Below, in pieces: positions 22,430-35,346 of a stretch of DNA of 64,000 nt. Each line of letters opens with the position of its first letter. Position 1 is the stretch's first letter. Position numbers and translations under genes: made by a program. The notes under the pieces were generated by a model. That model was not told the origin of the DNA, searched no databases, and was given only the letters and a program-made list of their open reading frames with translations. Source of the stretch: Ophiocordyceps camponoti-saundersi (nom. inval.) (Eukaryota; Ascomycota; Sordariomycetes; Hypocreales; Ophiocordycipitaceae); contig PDHQ01000022.1 in NCBI GenBank assembly GCA_003339415.1, positions 211,725 through 275,724 on the forward strand, given 5' to 3'.

Positions 22430-25400
22430 CTATGCCTTTGACTTCAATGTCCATATTCCCCTGCCGGAGCCGCCAATCTTTTGAAGCACCGCTACACGAT
22501 CCAACGCCGTTTTGAATTGGTCACTCTGCTTCTTTCCAGGACAATACGGATTGAAGTGATCCACCAACATCTTACTGGGCACCCGTCCGCCGTGCCGCTC
22601 AATGAAGGTCTTGATCATAGCGGCAAAGTCCTTCGACTTTAGTTTTTTATCAACCGAGGGCGTTCCGGAGCGGGAGCTGCTGCCGCTGCCTGCGTCCAGA
22701 CCTTGACGCTCGGCCAAGTTACTCATGATGGCGGCCGAGCCGGGGCCGCCCCGCCGGCGATTCACACCGCCACGTCCGCCCGAGCCGACCTCTCCAGTCC
22801 AGGTCACTGTGCCGATGGGCATGCGGCGGGCGTCCTCTGCCGATCTTCGAAGATGGGCTGCCGCCTGGCGGGCCACCTCGTTGGCCTCTTGCCGAAGAAC
22901 GCCTTCGTCTGCCTTTGCCTTCTGCGGGCCGTTGACGATCTGTTCGTGGTCGTATGCGCTATTGACCGATCGCGCGAATATGCCCTCCAGCATCCGCTTC
23001 TCGTCGTGTACAGACCTATCTTCTCGATAGTCCTCCATTGTGGCGACCGTTTTCATGTGTCGGAGCTCTCGCTGCTCAGCGTCTGCCTGCAATTTGGTAA
23101 GTTCACCGGCCGCGTTAGCTAGTTTCACTTCGGCGCCTTTAAAGACATCGCTTCGCTCAAGAGCAGCGTCTTTTCCGGGGTTGTAGCTGAATAGGTCATA
23201 CAAGTCGGATAAGTCGTATGAACTTCGTTGCTTAGGGTCCTTCAAAACCTTATTCGTCATGAACTGCTTGAAGATCTGCCGATGATAAATCTTCTCTTCA
23301 ATCGTTCCCTCGGTCATCAGACGATAGATCTTGACAGGCTTTTTCTGACCCAGCCTCCAGGCCCGCTCTCGAGCTTGCAGATCAGTAGAGGGATTCCAGT
23401 CTGGATCAAATATGATGATGCGATCGGCGCCCGTGAGGTTAGTTCCCAGTCCTCCCGTACGCGTTGTCATCAGGAAGACGTGTATAAGAGGATCTGTGTT
23501 GAACTTGTCAATCATCGATTGTCTTTGGTCCACCGGTGTCTCTCCATCCATGCGTAAGTAGGTAATGCTGCACTGCCTGATGCATTTCTCGATGATGTTG
23601 AGCATCTGCTTCCCTTGCGAAAAAAGCAACATCTTGTGGCCGTTCGGAATCATGACTTTCTGCAGCAGGTCTTTCGTAAGCTGCAGCTTGGCAGAAAGCT
23701 TCGGACTTCCAAAGTCGTAACCAGCCTTGTCCGATAGACTCTTGTCCAGAAGGTCTGGATGGTTACATATCTTGCGCAGAATGTCGATGCCATAAAGGGA
23801 CTGACGCCTTTTGCTTAGGATGGCAGAGACTTCGTCGGACTTCAGAAACGTCTCGTACGCATCTCGTTGACCTTCCGTCAGCTTACAGAACAACACTTGC
23901 TCTGTCTTTTCGGGCAAATCTGCAGCCACGTCAATCTTGAGCCTCTGCAGTAGATACTCGCTAATAGTCTCCTTCAACGCCTCGGCGCACTTCTCAGCCG
24001 TCATGACTTGCAGGTTGGATGCGTTGGCGTAGCCTCCCTGCCGGATCGGTATCTCGAACTGGGACCGAAAGTTGACGAGCGTTCCCAGGCGCATGGGGTA
24101 GGTGAAGTCGAAGAGAGACCACAGCTCCGTCAAATTATTTTGCACTGGCGTCCCGGACAAGATAACACGATTCGGGGTGTTGAGCTCTTTGCAAGTGACC
24201 GTAATCTCAGCATTCGGGTTTCGAATCTTGTGACCCTCGTCCAGCACTGCGTATTCCCACTGCACGGGTAGCAACTCGTCCGCGTATGTCTGCAGGCCGG
24301 TGTAAGTGGTGACGAGGACGTGTCCCTTGTCGACAACTCCCTTGACGATTCGTCTGGCAGCGCCCAGAGATCTTCTCCCAACGGGACGACGATACTCAAA
24401 GTCGTAGTCGTCCTCCATTTTCGGGTTCAACATGCCACTACCTGAAGCGTGCAGAATCGCAACCCTCAAGGGTGGCCACCAACGATGAAATTCGCTCACC
24501 CACTGCCGAAGCAAGGTAGCCGGCGCAACAACGATAACGGGGCGCTTGAGTTTTTTGCTGCAGTGTAGGGCAGCAATGAATGCAATCAGCTGCACAGTCT
24601 TGCCGAGCCCCATTTCATCGCCAATGATGCCACCAACGCTTTGCTTATAGAGCTCAGCCAGCCATTGAACACCAGTCTTCTGATAGCCGAACAGAGAAGG
24701 ATGTATGTCGCCGGGTAGCTTCAAGTCGTCGCTGAAGTGGTAGTCGGGGTGGTCAGGTGAAGGCTTGTACCACTCCGCTTCCTCCGATTCACTGTTTTCA
24801 TCAGGACCGTCTGGGTTTTTGGCACGTCGACGACCTTGTCTGGCCCGGCTCCTACGGGCAACCCAGTCGGCCAGTCTCTTTTGGTAGTATGCTTCGTTCC
24901 CATCGTCAATCTTGCTCAAGTCGACTTCCTCCTGCTCTCCGACCTCAGCTCTGGCCTTTCTTTTTCGACGCTCTTCGCGTATTAAGTCGACTTCCGTTCC
25001 TTGTTGCCAGATGGCGGACTTTCCAAGGTATTCAGAGCCGGACGATTCTTCGGCATCAGGCTTTGCCGACGGTCTGCTCTCGTTTTGGAGTCGCCGTCTT
25101 TTGCGCGAGCGAAGGGAGAACTCGGATTCCACATCCAGCGTCGGGGTATCGCTAGCATGCGCTTCACACTCGTGGTCAAAGCCGGGGCGCCGAAGCGATT
25201 GGTGAGACGTCGGCCCCTCAGCTTCCGCATCAAGTCCATCGGCTGCACGTTCTTCTTCGGCATCAAGTATTGTGTCGGCCAGCTGCCCCTGTAGATCATG
25301 AGGGCGAGGGCCTCCGACTTTGGTAAATGGAGTAATTCTCCCTATGCGTATGAGATATTCTCGGTGGCCTTCACCAGGAAGCCGTTTTGACTTGGTCAAG

Positions 25401-25879
25401 TTGGCAGTCTCCAAGGGGTCCTCTCGATGTCGTTTGTCGATGCGGGCCTCGAAGTCGGATATGTCGTTGTTGAGTCGACGAATTTCGTCATCAAGCTTCG
25501 ATATTTCTGCTTGCAGCTTTCGTGACTGATATGGGTTTCCGGACACTTGCAGTAGTTTCCTCTTTTCTTCGTCCAGCTGGAGCTGAAGACGCTGTTTCGT
25601 AGTCTCTAGTTTCTCGATTCGCTTCTTATCTTTATTGTCTTCCGCTTCCATTAGCACTGCATTCGCCTTCATCGTGATGTCTCGTTCCAGGTCGTCCTGG
25701 TCTCTGACAGCGCCCGTCAGTTTCTTCAGTGCATCCTCTTCACTCATTCCGATCGTTGGCGATTTTGGAGCTTCCATCGCAGAGGAGGATGCGCCATGAG
25801 CAGCCGCAACGACCCTGTTGAGAAGGTTCTCACGGCTCTCGACAGAGTCGCTGCTGACTTCATTTTGACCGGAGGCCAT
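22430..25879 (-). CDS. RAD26: Rad26/CSB (ERCC6) SWI2/SNF2 repair ATPase
   Basis: Single long exon, 1149 aa. Seen: an N-terminal coiled coil (about 60-150), an acidic/basic linker, then the Snf2 motor: Walker A DEMGLGKT at 421-428, DEGH at 547-550, SGTPVQNN, and the C-lobe with MTTRTGGLGTNLTGADRIIIFDPDWNPSTD and arginine finger ERAWRLGQ. Followed by KQFMTNKVLKDPKQRR-type Rad26/CSB signature and a C-terminal winged-helix-like end. CSB/Rad26 binds stalled RNA polymerase II and starts transcription-coupled nucleotide excision repair. Lack of introns in a 3.4-kb gene contrasts with its neighbours. Confidence 0.94.
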   Translation of the reverse strand: MASGQNEVSSDSVESRENLLNRVVAAAHGASSSAMEAPKSPTIGMSEEDALKKLTGAVRDQDDLERDITMKANAVLMEAEDNKDKKRIEKLETTKQRLQLQLDEEKRKLLQVSGNPYQSRKLQAEISKLDDEIRRLNNDISDFEARIDKRHREDPLETANLTKSKRLPGEGHREYLIRIGRITPFTKVGGPRPHDLQGQLADTILDAEEERAADGLDAEAEGPTSHQSLRRPGFDHECEAHASDTPTLDVESEFSLRSRKRRRLQNESRPSAKPDAEESSGSEYLGKSAIWQQGTEVDLIREERRKRKARAEVGEQEEVDLSKIDDGNEAYYQKRLADWVARRSRARQGRRRAKNPDGPDENSESEEAEWYKPSPDHPDYHFSDDLKLPGDIHPSLFGYQKTGVQWLAELYKQSVGGIIGDEMGLGKTVQLIAFIAALHCSKKLKRPVIVVAPATLLRQWVSEFHRWWPPLRVAILHASGSGMLNPKMEDDYDFEYRRPVGRRSLGAARRIVKGVVDKGHVLVTTYTGLQTYADELLPVQWEYAVLDEGHKIRNPNAEITVTCKELNTPNRVILSGTPVQNNLTELWSLFDFTYPMRLGTLVNFRSQFEIPIRQGGYANASNLQVMTAEKCAEALKETISEYLLQRLKIDVAADLPEKTEQVLFCKLTEGQRDAYETFLKSDEVSAILSKRRQSLYGIDILRKICNHPDLLDKSLSDKAGYDFGSPKLSAKLQLTKDLLQKVMIPNGHKMLLFSQGKQMLNIIEKCIRQCSITYLRMDGETPVDQRQSMIDKFNTDPLIHVFLMTTRTGGLGTNLTGADRIIIFDPDWNPSTDLQARERAWRLGQKKPVKIYRLMTEGTIEEKIYHRQIFKQFMTNKVLKDPKQRSSYDLSDLYDLFSYNPGKDAALERSDVFKGAEVKLANAAGELTKLQADAEQRELRHMKTVATMEDYREDRSVHDEKRMLEGIFARSVNSAYDHEQIVNGPQKAKADEGVLRQEANEVARQAAAHLRRSAEDARRMPIGTVTWTGEVGSGGRGGVNRRRGGPGSAAIMSNLAERQGLDAGSGSSSRSGTPSVDKKLKSKDFAAMIKTFIERHGGRVPSKMLVDHFNPYCPGKKQSDQFKTALDRVAVLQKIGGSGRGIWTLKSKA

Positions 25880-26420
25880 CGTGGGAGAAAAGGCGCTCTG
25901 AATGCGCGGGAGGCAGAACTAGAAGCTTTGAACCCAGTGATGGATTATCTTGAGGCAGATTGGGGACCTCCAGCTGTCAGGTTTCATAGGTAATTTGGCA
26001 TCTTCGCAGAAGAGGAACGTGACGTCTCGTGGGCTGACGTCAAGGAGTCGTTCGTGAGTCACAAGAGTGAGAGGTTGGTTTAGGAGGGGCTGGAGGGTCG
26101 TTGTGTGGTCAAACTCTGGTGATTTTTTCCCCCTCTCGACTCGGAAAGGAGTCTAGATTTGGTTGGAGTCGCAAAGAGAGTCGGAATACCCAGGAAAGCA
26201 TCTCTCGCACATGATTTGCACAGACGATTCTCGAGTCTTGTCCCTGAGCAGGTTGCCGATCATCGATGATTAACTAATTACCGGATAGAGATGATAGAAT
26301 AGAGAAGGCGGTGAGATCGCGCCTTGCGTTTTGCCGCTTTTCATGCATCGCCCCACTATGACCTCACGTCAAATCTATGTACCTACGTACCTAGGCTAGC
26401 AACATTGACATCAACGCTCC
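25880..26420. promoter_or_regulatory. Divergent promoter, RAD26 / interrupted SET gene
   Basis: 541 bp of normal base composition between RAD26 and the orphaned start codon of the SET-domain gene. Contains the dispersed GTACCTACGTACCTAGG motif near 26,380-26,396. Plus-strand frames here show no homology I recognise. Confidence 0.45.
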
Positions 26421-26439
26421 ATGGGCCATGCGAAGCCCA
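26421..26439 (+). pseudogene. 5' fragment of the interrupted SET-domain gene (start codon side)
   Basis: ATGGGCCATGCGAAGCCCA: codons 1-6 plus one base (M G H A K P). Its last eight bases GAAGCCCA recur as GAGGCCCA at 36,104-36,111 on the far side of the transposon block. Joining on a single copy of that duplication puts this ATG in frame with the SET reading frame (total 603 nt, divisible by three). This is the basis for treating it as the displaced start. Confidence 0.6.
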
Positions 26440-26441
26440 GC

Positions 26442-26483
26442 CATCCCTTTGAGTGCGTTAACGCCGCATTCTTTATACCGAGA
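26442..26483 (+). repeat. Left terminal inverted repeat of outer transposon
   Basis: 42 bp beginning CATCCCTTTGAGTGCG and ending TATACCGAGA. GC content is far higher than in the element interior, so the ends escaped much of the mutation. Confidence 0.85.
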
Positions 26484-27723
26484 TAGGGATAATAGCTAAT
26501 AAAACGCTAGGAAATAAAAAATATATCTATTTATTAGCAAATCTTACTATAATAAAAGTATTAATAGCTAGGCGCTATATATATCGCGACCTTATATATA
26601 CTATAGCCTTTCTTAGTCTTTTTTAGTATTTTCTAATTAAGGGTATTATTATTAGTATCGCCTAAAAGCTTTTTTTAACTATAAGAGTAAGGCTAGCTAG
26701 CTTTAAAGCTTTAGTAAGGTATATAAAATAAGCTTTTTAAGTAATTAACGTATTAATATTATAAAATAAGGGAAAATACGTTACTAATACGAAAATATTA
26801 CCTTAAAATACCTTTTTTTACGTAAGTATTATAAACTTCCTTTATAATTTATTACCGCTAATCTTACTAATTTATTATATACTATTATTAAAGCTACTTA
26901 CGAAGCTATAGAAGATAGCTATTTATAAGCGCTATTTTAAGAAAAAAGCTTTACGTAATTATATATTAATTTCCTCTTTAAACGCGGTATTCTAGCCTTT
27001 CTAAGGCCTTAAGTTAATTACTAATATCGATAGCGCTTATCTAATTATTATATTTAGCTATAATAGATAATATAGAAACTCTTTTTATTAGCTTATTATT
27101 AAAAAAATATAAGATTAAGCGTATTTAAGGTTATATAATTATCGGCTATCGATAAATACGCTTTTTAAATTCGGACCTTATAAAGATTATAAAAAATAGA
27201 AAAATAAAAGCGTTATCTTTCTAAGTAATTTAATTTACCTCTCTATTAAGCGTAAGCTTTATATTAATTTAGCCTTAAGGTTAATATTTACTTTTTATAT
27301 TATCTTTTTTAGCTTTAATAAAGCTTTTAAAAATATTATAGTTAAGGCGGTAAGTGCTTATTATACTATAGCTAAAGTAGCGTAAAGCGTAGAAAAGCGC
27401 TAGTAATAAGAAAAAGTTATCTAAAAAGATATAATATATCTAAGCTAATAGTAGATTTATTAAGGAGATAATAACGCTTTATATTAGGTTTAAATAAATC
27501 GGTTCTTTTTAACTTATTACCTTTTTCTTTTTCCTTTTTATTATTAGCTCTAAGGTATTATTTAGCGTATACTAAAGCTATTATAAGAAGAAGCTATCTT
27601 AAGCTATAATTTAAACCTTAAAGCTTATAAATATAAATTTCGTAAAAATCGTAATTATCTTACGGGATTTTTCTATAAAGCTAATAATATATTTATTAAT
27701 AGCTAGAAATATATTAAAACTAT

Positions 27724-28023
27724 TATTAAGGGACTAGTTAAAGAGGTGCTTATTTATTAAGCTATATATAATAATAATTATATATAACGAGCTTCTAAGG
27801 AAGCCGCACTCTAGCGTGCTAAATAGCTATATATACCGCTCTTTCCTTTAGAGCCTATTTACCTCCCTATTTAACTATCTTTTCCGTTCTATTCCTTCTA
27901 ATCTTTCCGCTACGGGCCTCTAGGCTAGATAGCGGCAGCCTTATCGTTTAATTATAAGGCTAATCCGTAAGTTTAACGTTTAAGTTAATAACCCGAATAT
28001 AATATAAGAGCTAGACCTTAATA
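27724..28023 (-). repeat. Left LTR (3' LTR in element orientation)
   Basis: 300 bp. Shares long blocks with the right LTR, e.g. around CTACGGGCCTCTAGG and ATAACGAGCTTCTAAGGAAG; the differences I checked are mostly C/T or G/A transitions. Confidence 0.9.
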
Positions 28024-31000
28024 TAAGGTCCCTCCCCTTACTTATAAGCGCGGGATCTATTATATAATATATAGTAAGGTTAAGTAAAAAATTTTCCGCT
28101 AAGTTACTTAGTCCGCCTTACTTTTTTATAGCTTTTATAGTACTTACTTATTAAATCCTTTATTCCTTCCCTTCTTCCTTCTATAGCCTTATCGTTATTA
28201 TTATTAATATTACTATTATTACTATTATTAGTAAAGGAATCCGCTACCTATTTTATAAGTTTAACTATACTAATATTTTCTTACTTATAGGGATATTTTA
28301 GCCTAGCGAATATAATAGTTATCTTTAAAACCTCGCCGCCGCCGCCTCCTCTATTATTAATTCTACTACTACCGCTACTACTAATATTACTACTAATAAC
28401 GATAACGATAATAGCGATAATAATAGCGATAACGATAATAATAATAATATCGTAGGTAATAATAAAGGCCTTAGTTTAAAGGAGGATTTCCTAGCTTTTA
28501 ATATTTAGTTCGAAAAGCGTTATAGCTATAAGCTAACTTAGGGGGGTTATCGTTACTTTAAGCCTCCTCCTCCTCCTCCTTTTTTTTCTTTTACTTCTCC
28601 TCCTCTTTTATTTTTTAATATAAGTTTTTTCCTCTTTTTACTTAGCGGCTTACTATATAGGATTTATCGATCCCGTATCTAAAAGGGCGATTTACTTATC
28701 GTAGAGAAACGCGCTACTAACGTTATCGGGTATTTCTTAAGTTACTATACGGAGAAGCTCTTAGCTTAGAGCCCCTTACTAGCTCTCCCCTTCTCCTTCT
28801 CCTCCTCTTATTATAGTAAATCCTTATCCTATATCTAGGAGGGCGATTTATCTATAATAGGCGTTCGCTAATATTAGGTTTTTCGTAGCTTACCTTACGG
28901 AAGAAGTCTCGGGCTAAGATTCCCGCCCCTACTCTTACCCCCGCTCCCTCTCCTCCTCCTACCCTTACCGCTAACCTTATTAACGAAGAAGATAATAATA
29001 AGGATAAGGATAAAAATAAGGATAGTTATAATAAGGGGGCCTTTCGGGAGCCTTTATATCTTTATTATATAAAATAAAGTTATAAGTATTATAATTAAGC
29101 TATAACGCTAAGGCGTATAAGGAAGTAAAAACCTTATATATCTTATATAAAATATATACCTTTATACTAAACTTATATACTTACCTCTTAGCTTTTAGTT
29201 TTAGCTTATATAGCGTAGTATATTACCGCTAAAACTAAGCTACTACCTAAAATAATAATAAGGGCGGATAATATTTTTTAAGCGTTAATTACTATTACTT
29301 AAGCCTTAACGATATTAGCTAAGCTTAAGCTTATATATAGCGATATTTCCTTTATTATATAGTTAGTTTCCTTAATCTTATAATACTAAACGCGGAAAGC
29401 TAATTTCCTTTTTTAGGGAGTATATTAACGCTATCCTCGATATCGCCCCTTTTTATAAGCTTTCGGGCTTTAAAAAGTTAGCTAATATTTTAATATTAGA
29501 GGAAAAGGTTACTATTTTAAAGCGTAACGCTATTATTACCGCCGCCGCCGCACTTATTACCGCCGCTACTAAACTAATAACCTTAACGCTATTACGCCGC
29601 CGCTATTACTTAGCTAGGGAGTTATTATTTATAAAGAAGTAGCGCTATTAAATATTATAAGGGGGGGGGGGGGTATATTTTCCGCGCCCGTTAATACGCT
29701 TTTTAATATAATCCCGCTACCGGCTATTTTACCGTACGTTTCTTAATAACCTGCCTATTATTATATATAGCCGGTTCGTATAAAGCTTTAAAGTAATTAA
29801 AAGCGGCGGTGCCCTTAAGTTTTACTAAAAGTTCCTATATTAAGTTTTAATAACCCTTTTATTTAATAAAAACCTCCTATCTCCTACCTTTACTTACCTT
29901 TTTCTATTTAGCTAAGATAATTTTTTTAACTTCCTATTCTTCCTCCCTATTAATTAGTATCGTAAGAGGCTATAAATTAGTAATTTCTTATCTAAGTAAG
30001 GGGTCTAAAGCTACCCTTTTAAGTAAATTTATATTAAAGCAATTATAAGCTTTTATTAATAATCCTATAAATTTAATAAGGGAAGGGTTAATAACCCGCG
30101 CTATTATAAACTTAGCGTTCTTCTAATCGAGCTTCTTTTTAGGCCTTACGCTAGGAAAATTACGTAAATTAAGCTAAACTTTATCGCTAATTTTAAAGCG
30201 CTCGGCCGCTTATCGATTCTTATTAGCTTAAAACTCCTAAGTTTATAAGAATAAAATATTAGTAGCTTAATATAAGTTTATTACTTATTATAATTATCTT
30301 ATAAATTCCTTAGCCTAGCTTTTAGGATTCCTTATTAATAATTACGGAGTATTTAAGTTTAATAATATTATCGTTAAAGCTTAGAACTTATAAGTTACGA
30401 AGAATAGCGTTATTCCTATAGCTAAGTAAACTCTATTATTTAGTATAAGCTAAGCTACGGGAAGCTATTTATCTTAATTATCCTAATTATAAGAAATTAC
30501 CGCTTAGAGGTAAGCTTATATATTTTAATTAACCCTCTTATATCCTCTATTAATTTATAAATAATAAGCTATATTAAATATTTAATTAATCCTATAAAAT
30601 TAGTAAAGATAGCTTTAGAATTCGCTTATTTAGTTAGTTTCTTTATTACTTATAATAATACTTAGCTATTAGTAAAATTATATAAAATATTAGAGAAACC
30701 GCTCTATATAAAGCGGAGCGTTTATTAAGGGTATCGGCTTAAGTAGGATTTCTTTACTAAGGCGGTCTTTAATTACCTATAAGTGCTTATTTCCGCGTTT
30801 TATAAGCGGGAAGTCTATTATAAAATCTATTTATATATATTAGTAAAACTAATCTAAAGTAAGTAATAACTTAAGAAGGGTAGCCTAATATTATTTCTAA
30901 GCTTTAGTCTTACCGTAAGTATTATAATTCCTAAGGAATTAATAAACGTATTATTATTAAAGTAGCTAGAAAAAGTCGCGGGTTATAAGGGCTACTATAC

Positions 31001-34000
31001 TTTCCCTCCTAAAATAACTAACTAAGGCTAAGTTATAAATTATTTAGATAAGATAATTCCGTAATATATTAAGTAAAGAGGCTAGTACCTTCTTAAAATC
31101 TTTTATTATAATAATTAAAGCTCCTAAAACTTAAAGCTTATTACGGAAACGTAGTTTTCTTTTAGCGTTAATATAGTAATCTATAATTTAAACTTTAAGT
31201 TATAGCTTTAAAAGTAATAAGCGGTCTCCTCTTACTATAGCTTAGTATATTTCCTAGAAAACCGAGTCTTATAATATTATCTTATTCTAAAGTTCCTAAA
31301 GCTTATTATTAGAGAAAACTTAAGTTTTTAGTAAATTATAATTTTATAAATTTATAGCGTTTTCTATAGCTATATTTACGTTTTATTATCTATCTTCGCC
31401 TTCCTCCTTTTCTAAGATATTAGTAAGGTCCTTAGAAATATTAATTATTATCGCTTATAGGTAGAATTATAAAGCTTTTTCGGGAATTATTTATATAAAG
31501 TAAGCGTCCTCCTCCTCCGTAATTAAAAGTTTATCTTAATCTTTACGGGAAAGGGCGTCTAGGACCGCGGCTTATTTACTAAGTTAATAATAAATCTTAA
31601 AGTTAAATCGTAATAAGTACTTAGCCTAATAAGCTTATCGTTCTAAGAGGTACCGGCGAGTTATAAAATATTTTAAGTTTTTATAATTAATAATAATATC
31701 GAAGCTATTATAATTACGTAGTTTAGCGTATTATTATTTTAAGTATCTAATAATTACTAATATCTTTTTATTATATATTAGATAGTTATATTCGGCTACG
31801 TTTATTTTTACGGAAAAGAACGCTATTAGTTATTTCTATCTTTCTCGTTCCTAGTAAAGATAACCTCCTATAATATAGGCGCTAATATTTACTTTTAAAA
31901 ATATAAGGTCCTTAAAGTTTTATTCTATTAATAAAGGGGCTTTTATAAATAGATTCTTAATTTCCTAGAAGGCTTATTCTTAATCCGGTCCTTAGACGAA
32001 TTTTACCCTTTTTTTCGTTAGATTTATTAATAATTCTACTACTTTAGTAAAATCTATAATAAAGAGTTAGTAGAAATTAGTAAAACTTAGGAATCCGTAA
32101 AAGCCTTTAAAGGAAATTAGCGTAGCTTAGTCGATAATTATCTTAATCTTTTCCGGGTTTACTTAAAGCTTAACCCTTATTAATATTATAAATTCTAAAT
32201 ATTTTACCTTTTTAACTACGAATTCGCACTTATCTAAGTTTAAATAAAGCTTATATTTTTAAAGCTTACGGAGAACTAAGTATACTTTACGGAAATAGTT
32301 TTTTTAATACTATTAAAGTAAATAATAATATTATTAATATAAGCTAAGTAAAACTTATTAAGATATAGCTAAAAGATATTATTAATATATTTCTAAAAGG
32401 TAATAGGAGCTCTTATAAGTTTAAATAAAATAACTATTTATTTAAAAAAGCTATATTAGGTTTAAAATGCTATTTTCTATTCCTCTCCTTTAGTAATCTA
32501 TACCTTATAGAAAGCTTATATAATATCTAGCTTTATAAGCTATTAAGACTTAGCTAATAATTAAAAGGTATTACTAAGTAAAAGGAGTAGGTATCTATCT
32601 AAGACTATAATTACGTTTAGTATATAGAAATCTATATAAAATTATAATCCTCCCTTAAGTTTCCTTACGAAGAGGATTAAGGTACTTATAAGCGAGCTAT
32701 TAAGTTAAATAAAGCTTTTCTAAAAAAGGTCTTATAATATCTTTTTAAGGATAAGTAATTTCTCCCTTAATATACTATAAAAGGGGCTAAATAAGATTTA
32801 GAGTTTTTTACTATTTATTTTTTTTTTAAGCGGTATATAATAATTTATACCTTTTTTATATAAGTTTAACTTATCCGCTTCCTATTTACGGAAAAGGGGA
32901 AATATATCGTAGAATTCTATTAAGATTTATTCTCGTAATTAGTTATCTATTAAGGGAATCTTATCTTATAACGCTTTCTCTATATTTTTAACTCTTACCG
33001 CTTAGATTTTTAGGTATTTAATAGGGTTTTTTTTCTAATAGCGTAATTCCTTTTACCTCTTTTTTACTTCTCCGATAAAAGTTAAGCTATAAAGGTATAC
33101 CGTATTTAAGATCTCCTTTATTAGTTAAAAGTAAGTACTAGTAACCTATACTTATTATTATAAATCTCCGTATTATACTCGTTCTTCGTAAGGGATTAAG
33201 TAAAATTTTATATATTATAGCTAAAGCTTACTAAAAATAATTAGGAAATTAAAATCTAATATTATATATATTATAATTAATTAACTAAAGCTATTTATCT
33301 TAAGTAAAAGCTAAGCGATACTTAATATTTTTAGTCTACTTATTATTACCTTTTTTACTTATTAAGCTAGGATTCTTTCTATTAGTATTTATAAGTTTTA
33401 TATTAGCTATAAATATATTATAGAATAGCTTTTATAGCTTTTACTAACTAATATATTTATTAGTTCTAAGTTATTTAAAATTATAGGAATTTTAGTAAAT
33501 AGGGCTTATAGTTTAGAATAGAGGATATTTTTCTTTTCCTTTATTTATATTACCTTATCCTCTAAGATACTACGATATCCCGGAGCTATTTTTTCCCTTA
33601 GTTATTATCGGAATTATATTCCTTAATCTAAGGTAAGATTTTTATATAGTTAATATAGGTTTCTCTTAAAGCTTTTTATTATAGCTTTTATAAAAGTTAG
33701 AAATTATAGTTATATATAAGGTATATATTCGTTCTATACCTAATATAAAAACCTAATATTTTACGTTATTCTAATACTAATCTCTTTACTTACTTAGCTT
33801 AAGGGGTATTTCGTAATACCTAAGTAAAAGTCTTATTATAACTACTTTCTTTTCCTTTTAGCTTTTTCTTCTTCTTATCTCTTATCGTATTTATCGGAAT
33901 ATCCCTATTTATATTCTTTCTTATATTTAAGTTTATAAGAATACCCTTAGCGCCTCCTAAGTATTTATTCGGGTTAAGTTAGTATTTTTTAGCCGCCCTA

Positions 34001-35046
34001 AAAAAGCGTAAAGTTTATTTAAAAGACTAAGTAAAACTTTATAGGTAATTAATAAACGGAGAGTATTCGTAAGGTATATTAATAATAACTAGAAAATCTC
34101 GAAATATCGGGGAAAAGGCCCTATATAGCTAAGTTAATTTTACGGAATTATCCTAACCTATAAATCTAATAGTAGTTACTAGGATCTCTTCGAACTTAGG
34201 AATAAAGTTACTAAATATTTATCTATTATAGTAAACTAAAATCCGGAGCCTATTTTAAGCCCTCTTTCGTTTCTAAATATTACTAAAAGTTCGATAAAGG
34301 TAGTTAAAGAAGTCCTTTAAATACCTCTTTTTACTAAAGCTACTAGATTACTAAAAGGCTAATATTTTCTATATTTTATCTTTAGGAAAATAATTTAGGA
34401 TCTATACCTAAATATAATCCGTATTACTAGCTTTATTTTAAAGCTTATTAATATTATATTAGTAAATTAGCTAGCTTATAAAAAAATAAAAGAAATTTAG
34501 CGATTTATTTTACTTAAGCTAAGGTTCTTTTTATCTTATAAGGGCTATATTAATCTAAGCTTAGTTAGGCGTAGCTTTAGTAAAAGTTAATTTAATAGGG
34601 TTTATTTATAATATTTCCTTAAAAGCGTCCGCACGCGCGGCTATAAGTTACTCTATATATTCCGCTTCTTTTATTACGAGAAAGGTTATAGCTTATTACT
34701 AAATAGTAAACTATACTTCTTATAATATAGCTTTTTACTCCGCTTCCTTATTTATAAGAAAGGTATTAGCTTATTTCTTAAAATACTATTTTATATATTT
34801 TAAGATCTATTAATAACGTTCCTCCCTATCCTTTATTATATATTATATTACTTATATTTATTATTTTAATTACTAAACTTATAGCTTTTATTATAAGGGT
34901 TATTAATATCCGCTAAAGCTAGCTTAAGATTACTAAAGCTTTTCTATTTAGTCTTATAAGTTAGCTATTCCGATCTAATTTAATCTAATTAATCTATTAA
35001 TATTAAAAATAAGGGTAAAAGTTTATAAGAAAAAGATACGTAATTC
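28024..35046. other. RIP-mutated interior of the LTR element
   Basis: About 7.0 kb of AT-rich DNA with short GC islands such as CCTCCTCCTCCTCC near 28,560. Apart from the RT fossil and the polypurine tract I can place no gag, protease or integrase domain with confidence. Absence of any open frame of useful length over 7 kb is itself the evidence for inactivation. Confidence 0.8.
32200..32560 (-). pseudogene. Fossil Ty3/Gypsy reverse transcriptase segment
   Basis: Minus-strand translation, ignoring stops, gives the ordered RT landmarks KLDI..AF.KV.I, GEE.K.AF.T.Y, F.KYINNIF, and LNKF.LAYINNIIIY. The catalytic YIDDI box reads YINNI, exactly what G-to-A changes do to GAY codons. Several Trp/Gln positions are TAG/TAA. 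This identifies family and orientation; the sequence is dead. Confidence 0.85.
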
Positions 35047-35346
35047 TATTAAGGGATTAGTTAAAAAGGTACTTATTTACTAAGCTATATATAATAATAA
35101 TTATATATAACGAGCTTCTAAGGAAGCTATATTTTAGTATGCTAAATAGCTATATATACCGCTTTTTTCTTTAAAGCTTATTTACCTCCCTATTTAACTA
35201 TCTTTTCCGTTCTATTCCTTCTAATCCTTCCGCTACGGGCCTCTAGGCCAGATAGCGGCAGCCTTATTATTTAATCGTAAGGCTAATCTATAAGTCTAAC
35301 GTTTAGGTTAATAACCTGAATATAATATAAGGGCTAGACCTTAATA
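35047..35346 (-). repeat. Right LTR (5' LTR in element orientation)
   Basis: 300 bp, the same length as the left copy, immediately followed by the ACTAT target duplication. No clear tRNA primer-binding site is readable next to it, probably erased by mutation. Confidence 0.9.

Larger units (their letters stand above)
27724..35346 (-). mobile_element. Ty3/Gypsy LTR retrotransposon, RIP-inactivated, nested
   Basis: 7623 bp bounded by two 300-bp direct repeats and flanked on both sides by the 5-bp target duplication ACTAT (27719-27723 and 35347-35351). Each LTR starts TATTAAGG and ends CCTTAATA, the RIP-shifted form expected of TG...CA ends. A reverse-transcriptase fossil is readable on the minus strand near 32.2-32.6 kb, and a purine-rich tract (minus strand AAGGGGAGGGA, 28039-28029) lies just inside the left LTR, as a polypurine tract should for a minus-oriented element. 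All frames are full of stops; TpA is greatly in excess. The element cannot encode functional proteins. Confidence 0.9.

Noticed and set aside
26484..27718. Search for a readable transposase in the outer element's left arm
   Set aside because: Stops in all frames and no ordered motifs survive; I could not separate Mutator-like from hAT on protein evidence.
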